In this document: positions 41,136-52,196 of the stretch, piece after piece
Layout of the letters: each line of letters starts with the position of its first letter
How positions within the stretch are numbered: the stretch's first letter is position 1
Origin: Labilibaculum sp.
GTDB lineage: Bacteria; Bacteroidota; Bacteroidia; Bacteroidales; Marinifilaceae
Reading direction: 5' to 3'
Length of the DNA: 64,000 nt
NCBI GenBank assembly: GCA_016342745.1
Contig: JAEINT010000009.1
Span: 157,736 to 221,735 of the forward strand
Notes under the pieces: generated by a model
Databases searched by the model: none
Seen by the model: the letters and a program-made list of their open reading frames with translations, nothing else
Told to the model about the DNA's origin: nothing
Translations under genes and position numbers: made by a program

Positions 41136-41858
41136 TTATTTCATCGTGAGGTCTTTGAACAATGGCGCCGATGTCTCAGACTCACTTGACTTATTCTTAA
41201 ATGTGATTTTAAATTTCCGATTTGGATTATTTGTTGTTTTTTTAGTCTTCGAATTATTTTTAGATAAAGCCATTAAAGCTTCTTCATTAATATCAATCGA
41301 TAATCCTTTTGTTTGATTTTGACTTTCAATTTTTTTCAATTGTTGAGCATACCATTTATTCGTATCATCCAAACTGTTTTTCAATGTGTTGATGCTGTCA
41401 ATTAGCGAATTATTGGCTAGTTGTTCCTCGTTTAATTGTAGTTGTAAAGCTTCATTCTCAGAAGTAAAACGTTCCAATTTTGCAGCAAGATTAGCCAAGG
41501 CTGTTTTTGCTTGTGCAGATTCAACCGTTTTGATCTGAGTTTTATAAATGATTTTTGTCTCAACTTCTTTTTGTGCAACCTGAGTTTTTTGTGCTTTGGC
41601 CTGATTTAATTCTATTCTCAATTGGTTTTGGCTCATTTGTAAGCATTGATTTAATCGATAGGAGTACCCCCAACCACTCAATAAGAACAAGATAATTATG
41701 ATGGCGGCTGCTCTAAACCATCTAAGGTAAATGATCTTATTATTTTTAGGTGTTTGCATAGAACTCCACACAGCAGCTTTATCGAATCCTATGGTATTTT
41801 CTTCATTATCCCAAGATTCGAAAGCGTTTTTTATTTGTTTTTCAACGGATTGCTTCAT
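41136..41858 (-). CDS. Anti-sigma-factor-like membrane protein with coiled coil (240 aa)
   Basis: A cytosolic N-terminus (QIKNAFESWDNEENTIGFDKAAVWSSM) is followed by one membrane helix (FRAAAIIIILFLLSGWGY). A long coiled coil (about 75-185) comes next, with a polar tail. It overlaps the sigma gene by 17 bases, the usual place of an anti-sigma factor. No zinc-binding motif is seen. Confidence 0.7.
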   Translation of the reverse strand: MKQSVEKQIKNAFESWDNEENTIGFDKAAVWSSMQTPKNNKIIYLRWFRAAAIIIILFLLSGWGYSYRLNQCLQMSQNQLRIELNQAKAQKTQVAQKEVETKIIYKTQIKTVESAQAKTALANLAAKLERFTSENEALQLQLNEEQLANNSLIDSINTLKNSLDDTNKWYAQQLKKIESQNQTKGLSIDINEEALMALSKNNSKTKKTTNNPNRKFKITFKNKSSESETSAPLFKDLTMK

Positions 41859-42384
41859 ATCTCACCTCTGTTTTTGTAATCATTTTCTTTAATAAGCTTC
41901 TAGCCTTACTCAATTGCGATTTCGATGTTCCAATTGAGATGCTTAGTTTTTGTGCGATCTCCTCATGCTTATAGCCTTCAATTGCGTACAAGCTAAAAAC
42001 AGTTCGGTAACCATCAGGTAAATTCAATACCATTTGTATTAAATCATCCTCTAGTAATTTCTCATCACTAGTTAGTTCCGATTCTTCTATGTCTTCAATC
42101 AATTCTAAAGTGTCCGAAAATCGAAGGTTCTTTCTAATTTCCATTAGCGATTGATTGATCGCAATCTTCTTCATCCAGGCTTTTAGTACATGTTCTTCTT
42201 TTATGTCAGTTTTCTCGATGCTATTAAAAATGCTTAAAAAGCTCTGAGAAAGGACGTCTTGACATAGATCCCTATTGTTTACATACCGATAGCAAATACG
42301 ATACAGGTAATCAGCATACTGCTTGAATAGCTGTTCCTGAGCTTTCGGGTTTTTATTTTTAAGAGCTTTAATTAATTTCTTCAC
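41842..42384 (-). CDS. ECF-type RNA polymerase sigma factor (180 aa)
   Basis: Region 2 (LFKQYADYLYRICYRYVNNRDLCQDVLSQSFLSIF) and region 4 (LPDGYRTVFSLYAIEGYKHEEIAQKLSISIGTSKSQLSKARSLLKK) are both plain. It is transcribed leftward with a membrane anti-sigma-like protein and a secreted protein. The 294-bp gap upstream, divergent from the helicase gene, should hold the promoters of both. Confidence 0.88.
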   Translation of the reverse strand: MKKLIKALKNKNPKAQEQLFKQYADYLYRICYRYVNNRDLCQDVLSQSFLSIFNSIEKTDIKEEHVLKAWMKKIAINQSLMEIRKNLRFSDTLELIEDIEESELTSDEKLLEDDLIQMVLNLPDGYRTVFSLYAIEGYKHEEIAQKLSISIGTSKSQLSKARSLLKKMITKTEVRYEAIR

Positions 42385-42678
42385 AAGCCGAGATCGTAAT
42401 TGTTTCCTACAAACTTAAGAATGCAGATTCATTTAAAATGGTTGCCTGAGGTTAAAAATATTTAAATAGATAATTATTCTTTCTAATAAGAACTTCTTAG
42501 TTATTTGATAATTGTAGCGGTGGTTTAACTCTTATTTTAAAGTTTAAATTACAGGTATTTGTTCTTTTAATTTAGGAGCTTTTTTATGCTGTAATTATTT
42601 GATTTATAACTATTTTGTTCTTTATGCTGATTATCCAAACTATTCGACTACCTTTGCCGCTCAATTTTAAGAAGATAT

Positions 42679-43989
42679 ATGACATTTGACAAATTAGAAC
42701 TTATTGAGCCTATTCTAAAAGCGATTGAGGAAAAAGGCTATACTCATCCCACACCAATACAAGCAAAATCAATTCCAATTTTACTTCGCAAAAGAGATTT
42801 ACTAGGCTGTGCACAAACAGGAACTGGTAAAACTGCTGCATTTGCGATTCCAATTTTGCAACATCTTTGCAATGATGCGCGACCTGAAAAAGGGCGACGT
42901 AAAATTAAAGCTTTGGTTGTTACACCAACAAGAGAATTGGCAATTCAGATTAGAGATAATTTTACTGAATACGGTAAATACACAGGAATTATGAACACCG
43001 TTATTTTTGGCGGTGTAAAACAAGGCGCTCAAACACAAGCATTAAATAGAGGTGTTGATGTTTTGGTTGCGACTCCTGGTAGATTGTTAGATTTAATCGG
43101 ACAAGGTTACATCTCATTGAGAGACATTCAATATTTTGTTTTGGATGAAGCGGATCAGATGTTGGACATGGGATTTATCCATGACATCCGACGCATTATT
43201 GATATGTTACCAAAAAGAAGACAATCATTGTTCTTCTCTGCTACTATGCCTCCAAAAATTGTAAGCTTAGCAGGTAAAATGCTGGGTAATCCAGATAAGG
43301 TAACCATAAAGCCAGAACAGGCTACTGCTGAAAAAGTAGAGCAATCGCTTTACTATGTAAGCAAAAAAGCAAAACCAAAATTGCTTATTTTTCTTCTGAA
43401 AATTCAGGAGATTGAATCTACTTTGGTTTTCTCAAGAACAAAACATGGAGCTGATAAAATTACCAGAGTGCTTAAAAAGGCAGGAATTAATGCCGAAGCA
43501 ATTCATGGTAATAAATCTCAAAATGCACGACAGCTTGCATTAGGGAACTTTAAAAATGGAGACACAAAAGTATTGGTTGCTACCGATATTGCTGCACGTG
43601 GTATCGATGTTTCGCAATTAGAATTGGTTGTGAATTACGATTTGCCTAACATTCCAGAAACTTACGTTCATAGAATTGGCAGAACTGGTCGTGCAAGTGC
43701 AAGTGGAAATTCAATTTCTTTTTGCGATGTGGAAGAAAAACCATACCTAAAGGATATTCAGAAGCTTATCCGTCAAGAATTACCTGTAGTGACAGATCAT
43801 CCTTTTCTTCCTGGTGGAGTAGAAGACGTTGCTGTTGCTGATGAGAAGCCACAAAGACAAGGTCAAAGAAAAAGACAAGGTCAAGGTTCAAGATCTTCAA
43901 AGCCTAATAATTCTGGTAAAAAGGAATGGCGAAGAGGTGGATCGGGTGCGAATTCGTCAAGAAGAAGACCACAGAAGAAAGCAGAATAG
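42679..43989 (+). CDS. rhlE: DEAD-box RNA helicase, RhlE type
   Basis: The 436-aa helicase has the Q motif (YTHPTPIQAKSIPILL), Walker A AQTGTGKTAAF, PTRELAIQI, DEAD as VLDEADQML, SAT as FFSATMPP, and the motif VI HRIGRTGRASA. The C-terminal 60 residues are basic and Gly/Gln/Ser-rich (GQRKRQGQGSRSSK), a typical RNA-binding tail. Such helicases help ribosome assembly and cold growth. A TACCTTTG -7 element lies at 42649-42656. Confidence 0.92.
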   Translation: MTFDKLELIEPILKAIEEKGYTHPTPIQAKSIPILLRKRDLLGCAQTGTGKTAAFAIPILQHLCNDARPEKGRRKIKALVVTPTRELAIQIRDNFTEYGKYTGIMNTVIFGGVKQGAQTQALNRGVDVLVATPGRLLDLIGQGYISLRDIQYFVLDEADQMLDMGFIHDIRRIIDMLPKRRQSLFFSATMPPKIVSLAGKMLGNPDKVTIKPEQATAEKVEQSLYYVSKKAKPKLLIFLLKIQEIESTLVFSRTKHGADKITRVLKKAGINAEAIHGNKSQNARQLALGNFKNGDTKVLVATDIAARGIDVSQLELVVNYDLPNIPETYVHRIGRTGRASASGNSISFCDVEEKPYLKDIQKLIRQELPVVTDHPFLPGGVEDVAVADEKPQRQGQRKRQGQGSRSSKPNNSGKKEWRRGGSGANSSRRRPQKKAE

Positions 43990-44010
43990 TCTTACAGAAA
44001 ATATAAAACA

Positions 44011-44046
44011 AGAGCCGAAGAGAGAAATTTCTTCGGCTTTTTTTAT
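44011..44046 (+). terminator. Terminator after rhlE
   Basis: The stem AGCCGAAG/CTTCGGCT is closed by AGAGAAATTT and followed by a T-run. Confidence 0.85.
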
Positions 44047-44154
44047 ACTTCTAATTTAGACATAGTAAGGCTTATTATGATCTGTTTATAGCTTTGAAAT
44101 ATCATTTCTTATCATTAATATTATGCTTCCTTATTAATCCACACAATAAAAAAA

Positions 44155-47100
44155 ATGAGAAAGAATTTCTACCTCCTGCTATCGCTGGCAATATTAATTC
44201 CTGCGATGTTTTCCTGCAAAGACAAAAAGAATGTAAAACAGAAAGTTGATCCAGGTTTTGGGCAATACATTTCAGCATTTACATCTGGAGTCGTTTCGTC
44301 TGAATCCATAATCCAAATTCGTTTGGTAAATGATTATGCCCAAAAGGTTGAGTCAGGTCAGGAATTAGAAGCTGGTATTGTGAAAATAACACCAGCTATA
44401 AAGGGAAAAGCATATTGGAAAGATGCTCGTTGTATTGAGTTTAGAGCTGAAACTCGCATGAAGTCGGATACGAAATACAAGGTGAATGTGAATCTTTCGA
44501 AATTGATGGAAGTGCCAGCTGAATATTCGAATCTGAAATTTAATTTTCAGACCATAAAACAAACTTTTACACTTACTGGAGAAGGCTTACAGTCTTACGA
44601 TAAGACGGATATGCTTTATCAGAAATACAAAGGCTATATCACAACGGCTGATGTAATTGTTGATGATGAGATCGAATCGGTATTGGAGGCTACGCTCAAT
44701 TCACAGAAAAGATCTATTGAATGGATGCATTCGGCTGATGGGAAGCAGCATCATTTTGTTGTAGATAGTTTAAAAAGACAAGAGGAAAAAGGAGAATTGA
44801 GTTTAGAGTGGAATGGATCTTCAATTGGAGTGGATGAAAAAGGAGAAAAAGAAGTAGAGATTCCAGCGCTGAATGTATTTAAGGTGATGAGTGCAAAAGT
44901 GATTCAGCAACCAGAGCAATATGTGTCTATTCGTTTCTCTGATCCTTTAAAGAATAATCAAAAATTAGATGGTTTGGTTCGCATAGAAGGACAATCGTCT
45001 GTGATATTTATTATCGATGGAAATGAATTGAGGGTATTTCCAACCCACCGTTTATCAGGAACCAAAACAATTCGTTTCGAAGAAGGAATTCGAAATGCAA
45101 TGGACTATTCTTTGAAGAAAAGCAAAAAAATGGAGCTTACCTTCGAAGATATTAAGCCAGCAGTTCGTTTAATTGGAAATGGTATAATTTCACCTTCATC
45201 GCAAGGCTTAATGTTACCGTTCGAGGCGGTTAGTTTAAAAGCTGTTGATTTAAGAGTTGTTGAGATTTTTGAAAACAACGTTCATCAGTATTTGCAAGAC
45301 AACAGAATGGGTCAATCTGATAATATTAGAAGAGTTGCTCGTTTGGTATTGCAAAAAAGAATCGATTTGGGAACCAATCGTGCCGTTGATTTAAGAACAT
45401 GGAATGCTTATACGCTTGATGTTGCGAATTATATAACTGTAAATCCAGGTGCAATTTATCGATTAGAGCTTCGCTTCAGAAAGGAATACGCAATGTATGC
45501 CTGCGAACAGGAGGAGAAAGATGAGTTGGTTAATATGGATGAATTGATTGCAGAGCAGCAGTTAGAAAAAGAAATGAAAGAATGGGATCAGCCAGGTTGG
45601 TATGAATCTTATTATTATCCAGAAGGATATAGATATAGTGAAAAAGAAAATCCTTGTCATGTTTCTTATTACCGTTCAGGTAGGTTTGTGAAGAGAACTA
45701 TTTTTGCATCCGATTTAGGAATAATTGCTAAGGCTGGAAATGATAAATCAATCACTTTTGCGATTTCGAATTTAATTTCGGCAGAACCAGAAGCGGCAGT
45801 TGAGTTGGAGGTTTACAACTACCAAAATCAGCTAATGGCAAATACCAAAACGGATAAAGATGGTTTGGCAAAAGTTCAATTAGATCGAAAGCCATTTTTA
45901 TTGGTTGCTAAAAAGGGAAATCAACGTGGCTATTTGCGTTTGGAAGATGGTTCAGCATTATCATTAAGTAATTTTGATGTTAGAGGGCAAGTGATTCAAA
46001 AAGGAATCAAAGGATATATTTACGGTGAACGTGGTGTTTGGCGTCCAGGAGATAATTTGTATCTCACTTTTGTGTTGGAAGATGAAGGAGATGTATTGCC
46101 TGATAATCATCCCGTTGTTTTTGAATTGATTAACCCACAAGGACAAACAGTAACGCATAAAGTAAGTACTGGTGGCGCAAATGGCTTTTATTCATTTGTT
46201 ACCCCAACCGATGTAGAAGCTCCAACTGGAGACTGGTCAGTGCGAATAAAGGTTGGAGGAGCTACTTTTAGAAAGAATATTAAAATTGAAACCGTTAAAC
46301 CAAATCGATTAAAAATTAATCTTGATTTTGGTACTGATGTTTTAAAATCTACTACAAAAGATCAAAAGGCAGAGATGGAAGTGAGGTGGCTTCATGGAGC
46401 TATTGCTCGTGATCTGAAATCAAATATAAGCTTGCGTTTAGCACCTACAAAAACAAGTTTTGAAAAGTATCCTGCTTACATTTTTGATGATCCATCGAAA
46501 GAATTTTATGCCGATGAGCAAGTCATTTTTGATGGGAAAATTGACCAGAGTGGAAAAGCAACTGTAGCTTTAGATTTAAAAGGTAATAAGTCTGCTCCGG
46601 GAATGTTGAATGCTAATTTTATCACTCGTGTTTTTGAAAAAGGTGGCGATTTTAGTATTGATATGCAGAGAATTAAATTTGCACCTTACGAATCATTTAT
46701 TGGTCTTAAAATGCCAGAATCAGAGAGAGGATGGTTCCTGACAGATACAGATCATGATGTTAAGATTGTAACGCTTGATGCGGATGGAAATCCTGTGAGC
46801 AGAAAGAATGTAATTGTAAAGGTTTATAAGATTGACTGGCGCTGGTGGTGGGATGCTGGTCAGGAAAATTTGGCTTCCTATATTGGTAGGTCATCTACAA
46901 GCATCGCATTTCATAAAACAATTTCTACAAAGAATGGAGTGGCTAATTTAAAGCTAAACATTCCATATCATTCATGGCAAGATTATGGTCGCTACTTAAT
47001 TCAAGTTGTTGATAAAGATAGTGGTCACTCCGCTGGTCAGACGGCTTATTTTTCGAAATGGTATGGTCGTTCTCCGGAAGGAATGCCAGGAAATGCAAGT

Positions 47101-49713
47101 GTGCTTTCTTTCACTTCGGATAAAGACAAATACAGCGTAGGAGAAAAAGCTAGGGTAACAATTCCTTCTTCAAAATCGGGAAAGGCTTTGGTAAGTATCG
47201 AAACTGGAGCAAAGGTTTTACAGGCTTTTTGGGTAGATACAAAATCGAAGGAATCAGAATTTTCATTTGATATTACCCCGGAAATGGCTCCGAATGCATA
47301 CGTGAGTGTCACCTTAGTGCAACCTCATGCGCAAACCGAAAATGATCTGCCTATTAGAATGTATGGTGTGATTCCAATTTTAGTGGAAGATCCAAATACT
47401 CGTTTAAGTCCGGTGATTGATATGCCAGATGTGTTAGAACCTGAGAAAGAATTTAAAGTGACTGTATCCGAAAAGGATGGGAAAGCAATGACTTATACAT
47501 TGGCCGTTGTTGATGATGGTTTGTTAGATTTAACCCGATTCAGAACGCCAAATCCGTGGAATACATTTTATGCAAGAGAAGCCTTAGGTGTGAAAACCTG
47601 GGATATGTACGATTTGGTAATGGGTGCTTATGGTGCACGGTTAGAAAAAGCATTTGCCATAGGTGGTGATGAGGATGCTGGAGACAAAAAACAAGCGAAA
47701 GCAAATCGTTTTAAACCTGTTGTCATGTTTTATGGCCCTTACACTCTTTACGCAGGGGATAGTAAATTGCATAAGATCACGATGCCAAATTACGTTGGTT
47801 CTGTTCGTACGATGGTTGTTTCTGGTTACAAAGGAGCTTATGGCTCTGCCGAAAAAACAACACAGGTTCGCAAACCTCTAATGATTCTTGCAACACTACC
47901 AAGAGTAGTTGGTCCAAGTGAATCGGTAAAGTTACCGGTTACTGTTTTTGCAATGGATCCTAAAATCAAAAATGTAAAAATTAAGGTGGTTCCTAATGAG
48001 TTTTTAACATCAGAAGTTAGTCTTGAGAAGACAATTACATTTGACGAAGTAGGAGAGCAGGTAATTGATTTTGATTTGAAAGTAGCCTCTCGTTTGGGGA
48101 TAGCCAAAGTGAAAGTTTTAGCTGAAAGTGGAAATGTAAAAACAACTTACGATATTGAATTGGATGTTCGCAATCCAAATCCTCGTGTTGTAAATGTGAA
48201 TGATACTTTATTAAAAGCTGGTGCGAGCTGGAATAAGTTCTTGGAATTACCAGGAATGCAAGGAACGAATAAAGGTGTATTAGAACTTTCTAATATTCCA
48301 CCAATCGATTTTGGTCGTCGTTTGCAATACCTTATCGGATATCCTCACGGTTGCATCGAACAAACGACGTCTTCCGTATTTCCACAATTGTTTTTAGATA
48401 AGGTTGTGACTTTGTCTGCAGATCAAAAATCAGAAATTAATACGAATGTTCAGGCTGGCTTAAACAGACTGTTAAGCTTCCAGATTCCTGATGGTGGATT
48501 TTCATATTGGCCAGGAGGAAATTATGGTAATGATTGGGGAACTAGTTATGCTGGGCATTTTATGTTGAAAGCAGAAGAATTAGGTTACACTTTACCAATG
48601 GGATTAAAATCTGCATGGTTGCGATACCAAAAATCAGCAGCTAAAAGATGGGAAAGTTCTTCTTATAGAGGTGGCGTTTATTATTCGCGTCATGATTTAT
48701 TGCAAGCTTATCGATTGTATACTCTTGCTGTAGCATCAGATCCTGATTTGGCATCGATGAACAGATTAAGAGAACAAACCAAGCTTTCTCCTGCAGCAAA
48801 ATGGAGACTTGCAGCAGCTTATCAGTTGATTGGGCAAAAAGAAGTTGCCGAGAAATTGATTGAAAACTTAGGGACAGAAGTAAAAGCTTATCGAGAACAT
48901 TCTGGTTCTTTTGGTTCTGATACTAGAGATAGAGCAATGATTTTAGAGACTTTAAGTTTGCTTGATAAAAGAACAGTTGCATTTCCAATGGTTCAGAAAT
49001 TATCAGAAGAGCTTTCAGGAAGATCTTGGATGAGTACACAAACAACAGCATTTTGCTTAATTGGAATGGCCGAATTTGCTGGTCGTGGAGAGTCCAAACA
49101 ATTAAACATTGCTTATTCATTAAATGGTGAAGAACAGGAAGAATTGTCAACGAGCAATCCAGTAATTCAAATTCCTTTGGATTTAACTTCAGGAAAGCCT
49201 AAAGTGAGTGTCACCAATAAATCTGATGGAATTTTATATGCACGTGTAAGTATGAGCGGAATTCCCGAGACTGGAGATCAAACATCTGCAGAGAAGAATT
49301 TGAAGATGAATATTGTTTACATGGATATGAATGGGAATTCGATTGATGTGAATAAATTGCAGCAGGGAACAGATTTTAAAGTTGAAGTTCGATTGAATCA
49401 TCCGGGTATTATGGACGATTACGAGCAAATGGCATTGACGCAGATTTTCCCTTCAGGATGGGAGATTGTTAACACTCGATTTGGAGATGTCGATGAAGTT
49501 AGTAAATCAGATCAGCCAACATATCAGGATATTCGTGATGATAGAGTTTATACTTATTTCGATATGAAGCGCAATAAAAACAAGACATTTACAATGACAT
49601 TGAACGCAGCTTACGTGGGTAAATATTATTTACCAACTGTGAATTGTGAAGCCATGTACGATGATCGCGTTAATGCTCGCAAACCAGGTCAATGGGTTGA
49701 GGTTGTAAAGTAA
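44155..49713 (+). CDS. Bacterial alpha-2-macroglobulin lipoprotein (1852 aa)
   Basis: A lipoprotein signal ends at AMFSC. The protein shows successive macroglobulin-like beta domains, the bait-region part, and the thioester site YPHGCIEQTT with C1400 and Q1403, followed by alpha/alpha repeats (SYWPGGNYGNDWGTSYAGHF). Bacterial A2Ms trap proteases that breach the outer membrane. The next gene, pbpC, starts 1 base after its stop, the classic A2M-PBP1C pair that links defence and peptidoglycan repair. The length is longer than the E. coli YfhM type but within the family's range. Confidence 0.92.
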   Translation: MRKNFYLLLSLAILIPAMFSCKDKKNVKQKVDPGFGQYISAFTSGVVSSESIIQIRLVNDYAQKVESGQELEAGIVKITPAIKGKAYWKDARCIEFRAETRMKSDTKYKVNVNLSKLMEVPAEYSNLKFNFQTIKQTFTLTGEGLQSYDKTDMLYQKYKGYITTADVIVDDEIESVLEATLNSQKRSIEWMHSADGKQHHFVVDSLKRQEEKGELSLEWNGSSIGVDEKGEKEVEIPALNVFKVMSAKVIQQPEQYVSIRFSDPLKNNQKLDGLVRIEGQSSVIFIIDGNELRVFPTHRLSGTKTIRFEEGIRNAMDYSLKKSKKMELTFEDIKPAVRLIGNGIISPSSQGLMLPFEAVSLKAVDLRVVEIFENNVHQYLQDNRMGQSDNIRRVARLVLQKRIDLGTNRAVDLRTWNAYTLDVANYITVNPGAIYRLELRFRKEYAMYACEQEEKDELVNMDELIAEQQLEKEMKEWDQPGWYESYYYPEGYRYSEKENPCHVSYYRSGRFVKRTIFASDLGIIAKAGNDKSITFAISNLISAEPEAAVELEVYNYQNQLMANTKTDKDGLAKVQLDRKPFLLVAKKGNQRGYLRLEDGSALSLSNFDVRGQVIQKGIKGYIYGERGVWRPGDNLYLTFVLEDEGDVLPDNHPVVFELINPQGQTVTHKVSTGGANGFYSFVTPTDVEAPTGDWSVRIKVGGATFRKNIKIETVKPNRLKINLDFGTDVLKSTTKDQKAEMEVRWLHGAIARDLKSNISLRLAPTKTSFEKYPAYIFDDPSKEFYADEQVIFDGKIDQSGKATVALDLKGNKSAPGMLNANFITRVFEKGGDFSIDMQRIKFAPYESFIGLKMPESERGWFLTDTDHDVKIVTLDADGNPVSRKNVIVKVYKIDWRWWWDAGQENLASYIGRSSTSIAFHKTISTKNGVANLKLNIPYHSWQDYGRYLIQVVDKDSGHSAGQTAYFSKWYGRSPEGMPGNASVLSFTSDKDKYSVGEKARVTIPSSKSGKALVSIETGAKVLQAFWVDTKSKESEFSFDITPEMAPNAYVSVTLVQPHAQTENDLPIRMYGVIPILVEDPNTRLSPVIDMPDVLEPEKEFKVTVSEKDGKAMTYTLAVVDDGLLDLTRFRTPNPWNTFYAREALGVKTWDMYDLVMGAYGARLEKAFAIGGDEDAGDKKQAKANRFKPVVMFYGPYTLYAGDSKLHKITMPNYVGSVRTMVVSGYKGAYGSAEKTTQVRKPLMILATLPRVVGPSESVKLPVTVFAMDPKIKNVKIKVVPNEFLTSEVSLEKTITFDEVGEQVIDFDLKVASRLGIAKVKVLAESGNVKTTYDIELDVRNPNPRVVNVNDTLLKAGASWNKFLELPGMQGTNKGVLELSNIPPIDFGRRLQYLIGYPHGCIEQTTSSVFPQLFLDKVVTLSADQKSEINTNVQAGLNRLLSFQIPDGGFSYWPGGNYGNDWGTSYAGHFMLKAEELGYTLPMGLKSAWLRYQKSAAKRWESSSYRGGVYYSRHDLLQAYRLYTLAVASDPDLASMNRLREQTKLSPAAKWRLAAAYQLIGQKEVAEKLIENLGTEVKAYREHSGSFGSDTRDRAMILETLSLLDKRTVAFPMVQKLSEELSGRSWMSTQTTAFCLIGMAEFAGRGESKQLNIAYSLNGEEQEELSTSNPVIQIPLDLTSGKPKVSVTNKSDGILYARVSMSGIPETGDQTSAEKNLKMNIVYMDMNGNSIDVNKLQQGTDFKVEVRLNHPGIMDDYEQMALTQIFPSGWEIVNTRFGDVDEVSKSDQPTYQDIRDDRVYTYFDMKRNKNKTFTMTLNAAYVGKYYLPTVNCEAMYDDRVNARKPGQWVEVVK

Positions 49714-49714
49714 A

Positions 49715-52096
49715 ATGAACCTACCAAAAATAAAATATTGCCAAAGTAAAAAATGCCGCATTTTCATGTTGGCATTTTTGCTGTTGGGAATTGGTTTTTG
49801 GTTTTCAATACCAGATAAACTGTTTAGTGATCCTACTTCTACGATTCTATTTAGTCGGGAAGGTAATTTGTTAGGAGCAAGAATTGCTACAGATGGGCAA
49901 TGGCGTTTTCCAGAATCGAAGGAAGTGCCAGAAAAATTTGAAAAAGCCATATTGACATTTGAGGATAACTATTTCTATTCCCATTTTGGTGTAAATCCCG
50001 TTTCAATGGGAAGAGCATTCATTCAAAATGTTAAAGCTGGTCGTGTGGTGAGTGGTGGAAGTACGCTTAGCATGCAATTAATAAGAATCTCGCGTAAAGG
50101 TAAAGGTCGAACGGTTTACCAAAAGATCGTAGAGATAATTAAATCTTTTCGATTAGAACTTGGCTATTCGAAGAAAGAAATTCTTGCTTTGTATGCCTCT
50201 CATGCTCCTTTTGGTGGAAATGTTGTTGGCTTGGAAGCTGCTTCGTGGCGATTTTTTGGGCGCAGTGCAAGTGAATTGTCTTGGGCAGAAGCATCTACTC
50301 TTGCTGTTTTGCCAAATGCACCATCTTTAATCTATCCGGGGAAAAATGGGGAAAAGCTTCGAAAGAAAAGAAACCGATTGTTGAATCGCTTACGAGATAA
50401 AGAAATTATAGATTCGACCACTTGTGAGTTGGCAAAATTAGAAGATATTCCAAGACAAGTTCATGCTTTGCCGATGATCGCACCACATCTTCTCGATCAG
50501 GCGAACAAAGAGTACACTGGAGAACGAATTAATAGTTCAATTCAGTACCGTTTGCAGCTTCAGGTAAATGAGATTGTGAAGAAGCATCAGCGAAATTTAG
50601 AGGCAAATCAAATTTACAATATGGCAGTTTTGGTATTGGACGTAAAGTCTGGCCAGAGCATTGCATATGTTGGCAATACAAATAAGCAAGGAAAGGAAAA
50701 TCATGCCAATCAGGTTGATGTGATTAGAGCGCCTCGAAGTACAGGAAGTATTCTAAAACCATTTCTATTTGCAAGTATGTTGAATAGCGGTGAGATTTTA
50801 CCACGGACACTTGTTCCTGATATTCCCACTCAAATTGCTGGCTATTCACCTAAGAATTTTAATTTACGCTACGATGGAGCGGTTCCTGCTCGCAAGGCTT
50901 TATCCAGGTCTTTAAATGTTCCTTCAGTACGAATGCTTCGTAGTTTTGGCGTAGAACGCTTTCATTACACAATGAAAAAATTGGGAATGCTACGTTTGAA
51001 TCGGCCTTCAGGTCATTATGGTTTGTCATTGATTTTAGGTGGTGCAGAAGGTGAATTGTGGAATTTGTGCGGAATTTACTCTGGACTAGCAAGAGGTTTA
51101 AAGCATTATAATTCAGATAAATGTTATTACTCAAATGACATTCGAAAGCCATCTTATCGGTTACAGGATACAGTTTTACATGGCAAAAAAGAAGCACATG
51201 CTTTATTAAGTGCAGCTTCTATTTACCAAACTTTTGATGCTTTATTGGAAGTAAATCGGCCAGATGGGGAAAATGGATGGAAATCGTTTTCTTCATCACG
51301 TAAAGTGGCGTGGAAAACTGGCACTAGTTTCGGATTTAGAGATGCGTGGGCAATAGGAACCACTCCCGATTATGTAGTTGGTGTGTGGGTAGGAAATGCC
51401 GATGGAGAAGGACGTCCAGGCTTAACAGGAGTTGGGGCAGCAGCACCAGTAATGTTCGATGTGTTTAATATACTGCCTACAGGATCTTGGTTCGATATTC
51501 CTTTTGAAGAAATGGAGGAAATTCAGGTTTGTCGTGAAAGTGGTTACAGGGCGAGTAGATGGTGCGAGACAGTAGATACGATGCTCGTTTGTAATGCTGG
51601 TTTGGAGACACTTTCTTGTCCCTTTCATAAAAGAATCCATTTGGATAAAACAAAGCGATATCAGGTGAATTCGAGTTGTGAGGAACCAAAAAATATGCAC
51701 CATGTGAATTGGTTTGTTTTACCACCTGCGATGGAATGGTATTATAAAAAACGGAATGCTTTGTATCGTTCTTTGCCACCTTTTCGGGAGGATTGTTCAG
51801 GACATAACCAGATCGCAATGGAAATTATTTATCCGAAAGGGAATGATCAAATTTTTGTTCCAGTAGATTTGGATGGTATGTTGGGTAAGGTTGTTTTTGA
51901 AATTGCTCATCACGATCCTGAAGCAGAAGTTTTTTGGCATGTAGATGGCGATTTTATAGGAACTACAACGCAATTTCATCAGATAGAATTAAGTCCAGAT
52001 CAAGGAGAGCATTTACTTACTTTAGTCGATAATCTGGGAAGTACATTGAATAAGAAATTTACCATCGTAGGAAAAGAGGAGAATGAAATTAATTGA
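49715..52096 (+). CDS. pbpC: Penicillin-binding protein 1C
   Basis: After a short cytoplasmic start and membrane helix (IFMLAFLLLGIGFWFSI), a GT51 glycosyltransferase domain follows (TFEDNYFYSHFGVNPVSMGRA, SGGSTLSMQLIRI). The transpeptidase domain has the SxxK motif in STGSILKPFLFA, SLN in ALSRSLNVPSVRML, and KTG in AWKTGTSFGFRDAW. A C-terminal PBP1C domain (about 690-790) ends the protein. It polymerises and crosslinks peptidoglycan, and the A2M partner is immediately upstream. Confidence 0.92.
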   Translation: MNLPKIKYCQSKKCRIFMLAFLLLGIGFWFSIPDKLFSDPTSTILFSREGNLLGARIATDGQWRFPESKEVPEKFEKAILTFEDNYFYSHFGVNPVSMGRAFIQNVKAGRVVSGGSTLSMQLIRISRKGKGRTVYQKIVEIIKSFRLELGYSKKEILALYASHAPFGGNVVGLEAASWRFFGRSASELSWAEASTLAVLPNAPSLIYPGKNGEKLRKKRNRLLNRLRDKEIIDSTTCELAKLEDIPRQVHALPMIAPHLLDQANKEYTGERINSSIQYRLQLQVNEIVKKHQRNLEANQIYNMAVLVLDVKSGQSIAYVGNTNKQGKENHANQVDVIRAPRSTGSILKPFLFASMLNSGEILPRTLVPDIPTQIAGYSPKNFNLRYDGAVPARKALSRSLNVPSVRMLRSFGVERFHYTMKKLGMLRLNRPSGHYGLSLILGGAEGELWNLCGIYSGLARGLKHYNSDKCYYSNDIRKPSYRLQDTVLHGKKEAHALLSAASIYQTFDALLEVNRPDGENGWKSFSSSRKVAWKTGTSFGFRDAWAIGTTPDYVVGVWVGNADGEGRPGLTGVGAAAPVMFDVFNILPTGSWFDIPFEEMEEIQVCRESGYRASRWCETVDTMLVCNAGLETLSCPFHKRIHLDKTKRYQVNSSCEEPKNMHHVNWFVLPPAMEWYYKKRNALYRSLPPFREDCSGHNQIAMEIIYPKGNDQIFVPVDLDGMLGKVVFEIAHHDPEAEVFWHVDGDFIGTTTQFHQIELSPDQGEHLLTLVDNLGSTLNKKFTIVGKEENEIN

Positions 52097-52196
52097 ATAT
52101 ACAAGGAAAAAGACAGTCCTAAATCGAGCTGTTGAATTGTAAATCATTATTTTTTAAGTAAATTACAAAGAGAGATTTACTTAAAACAAATACTTA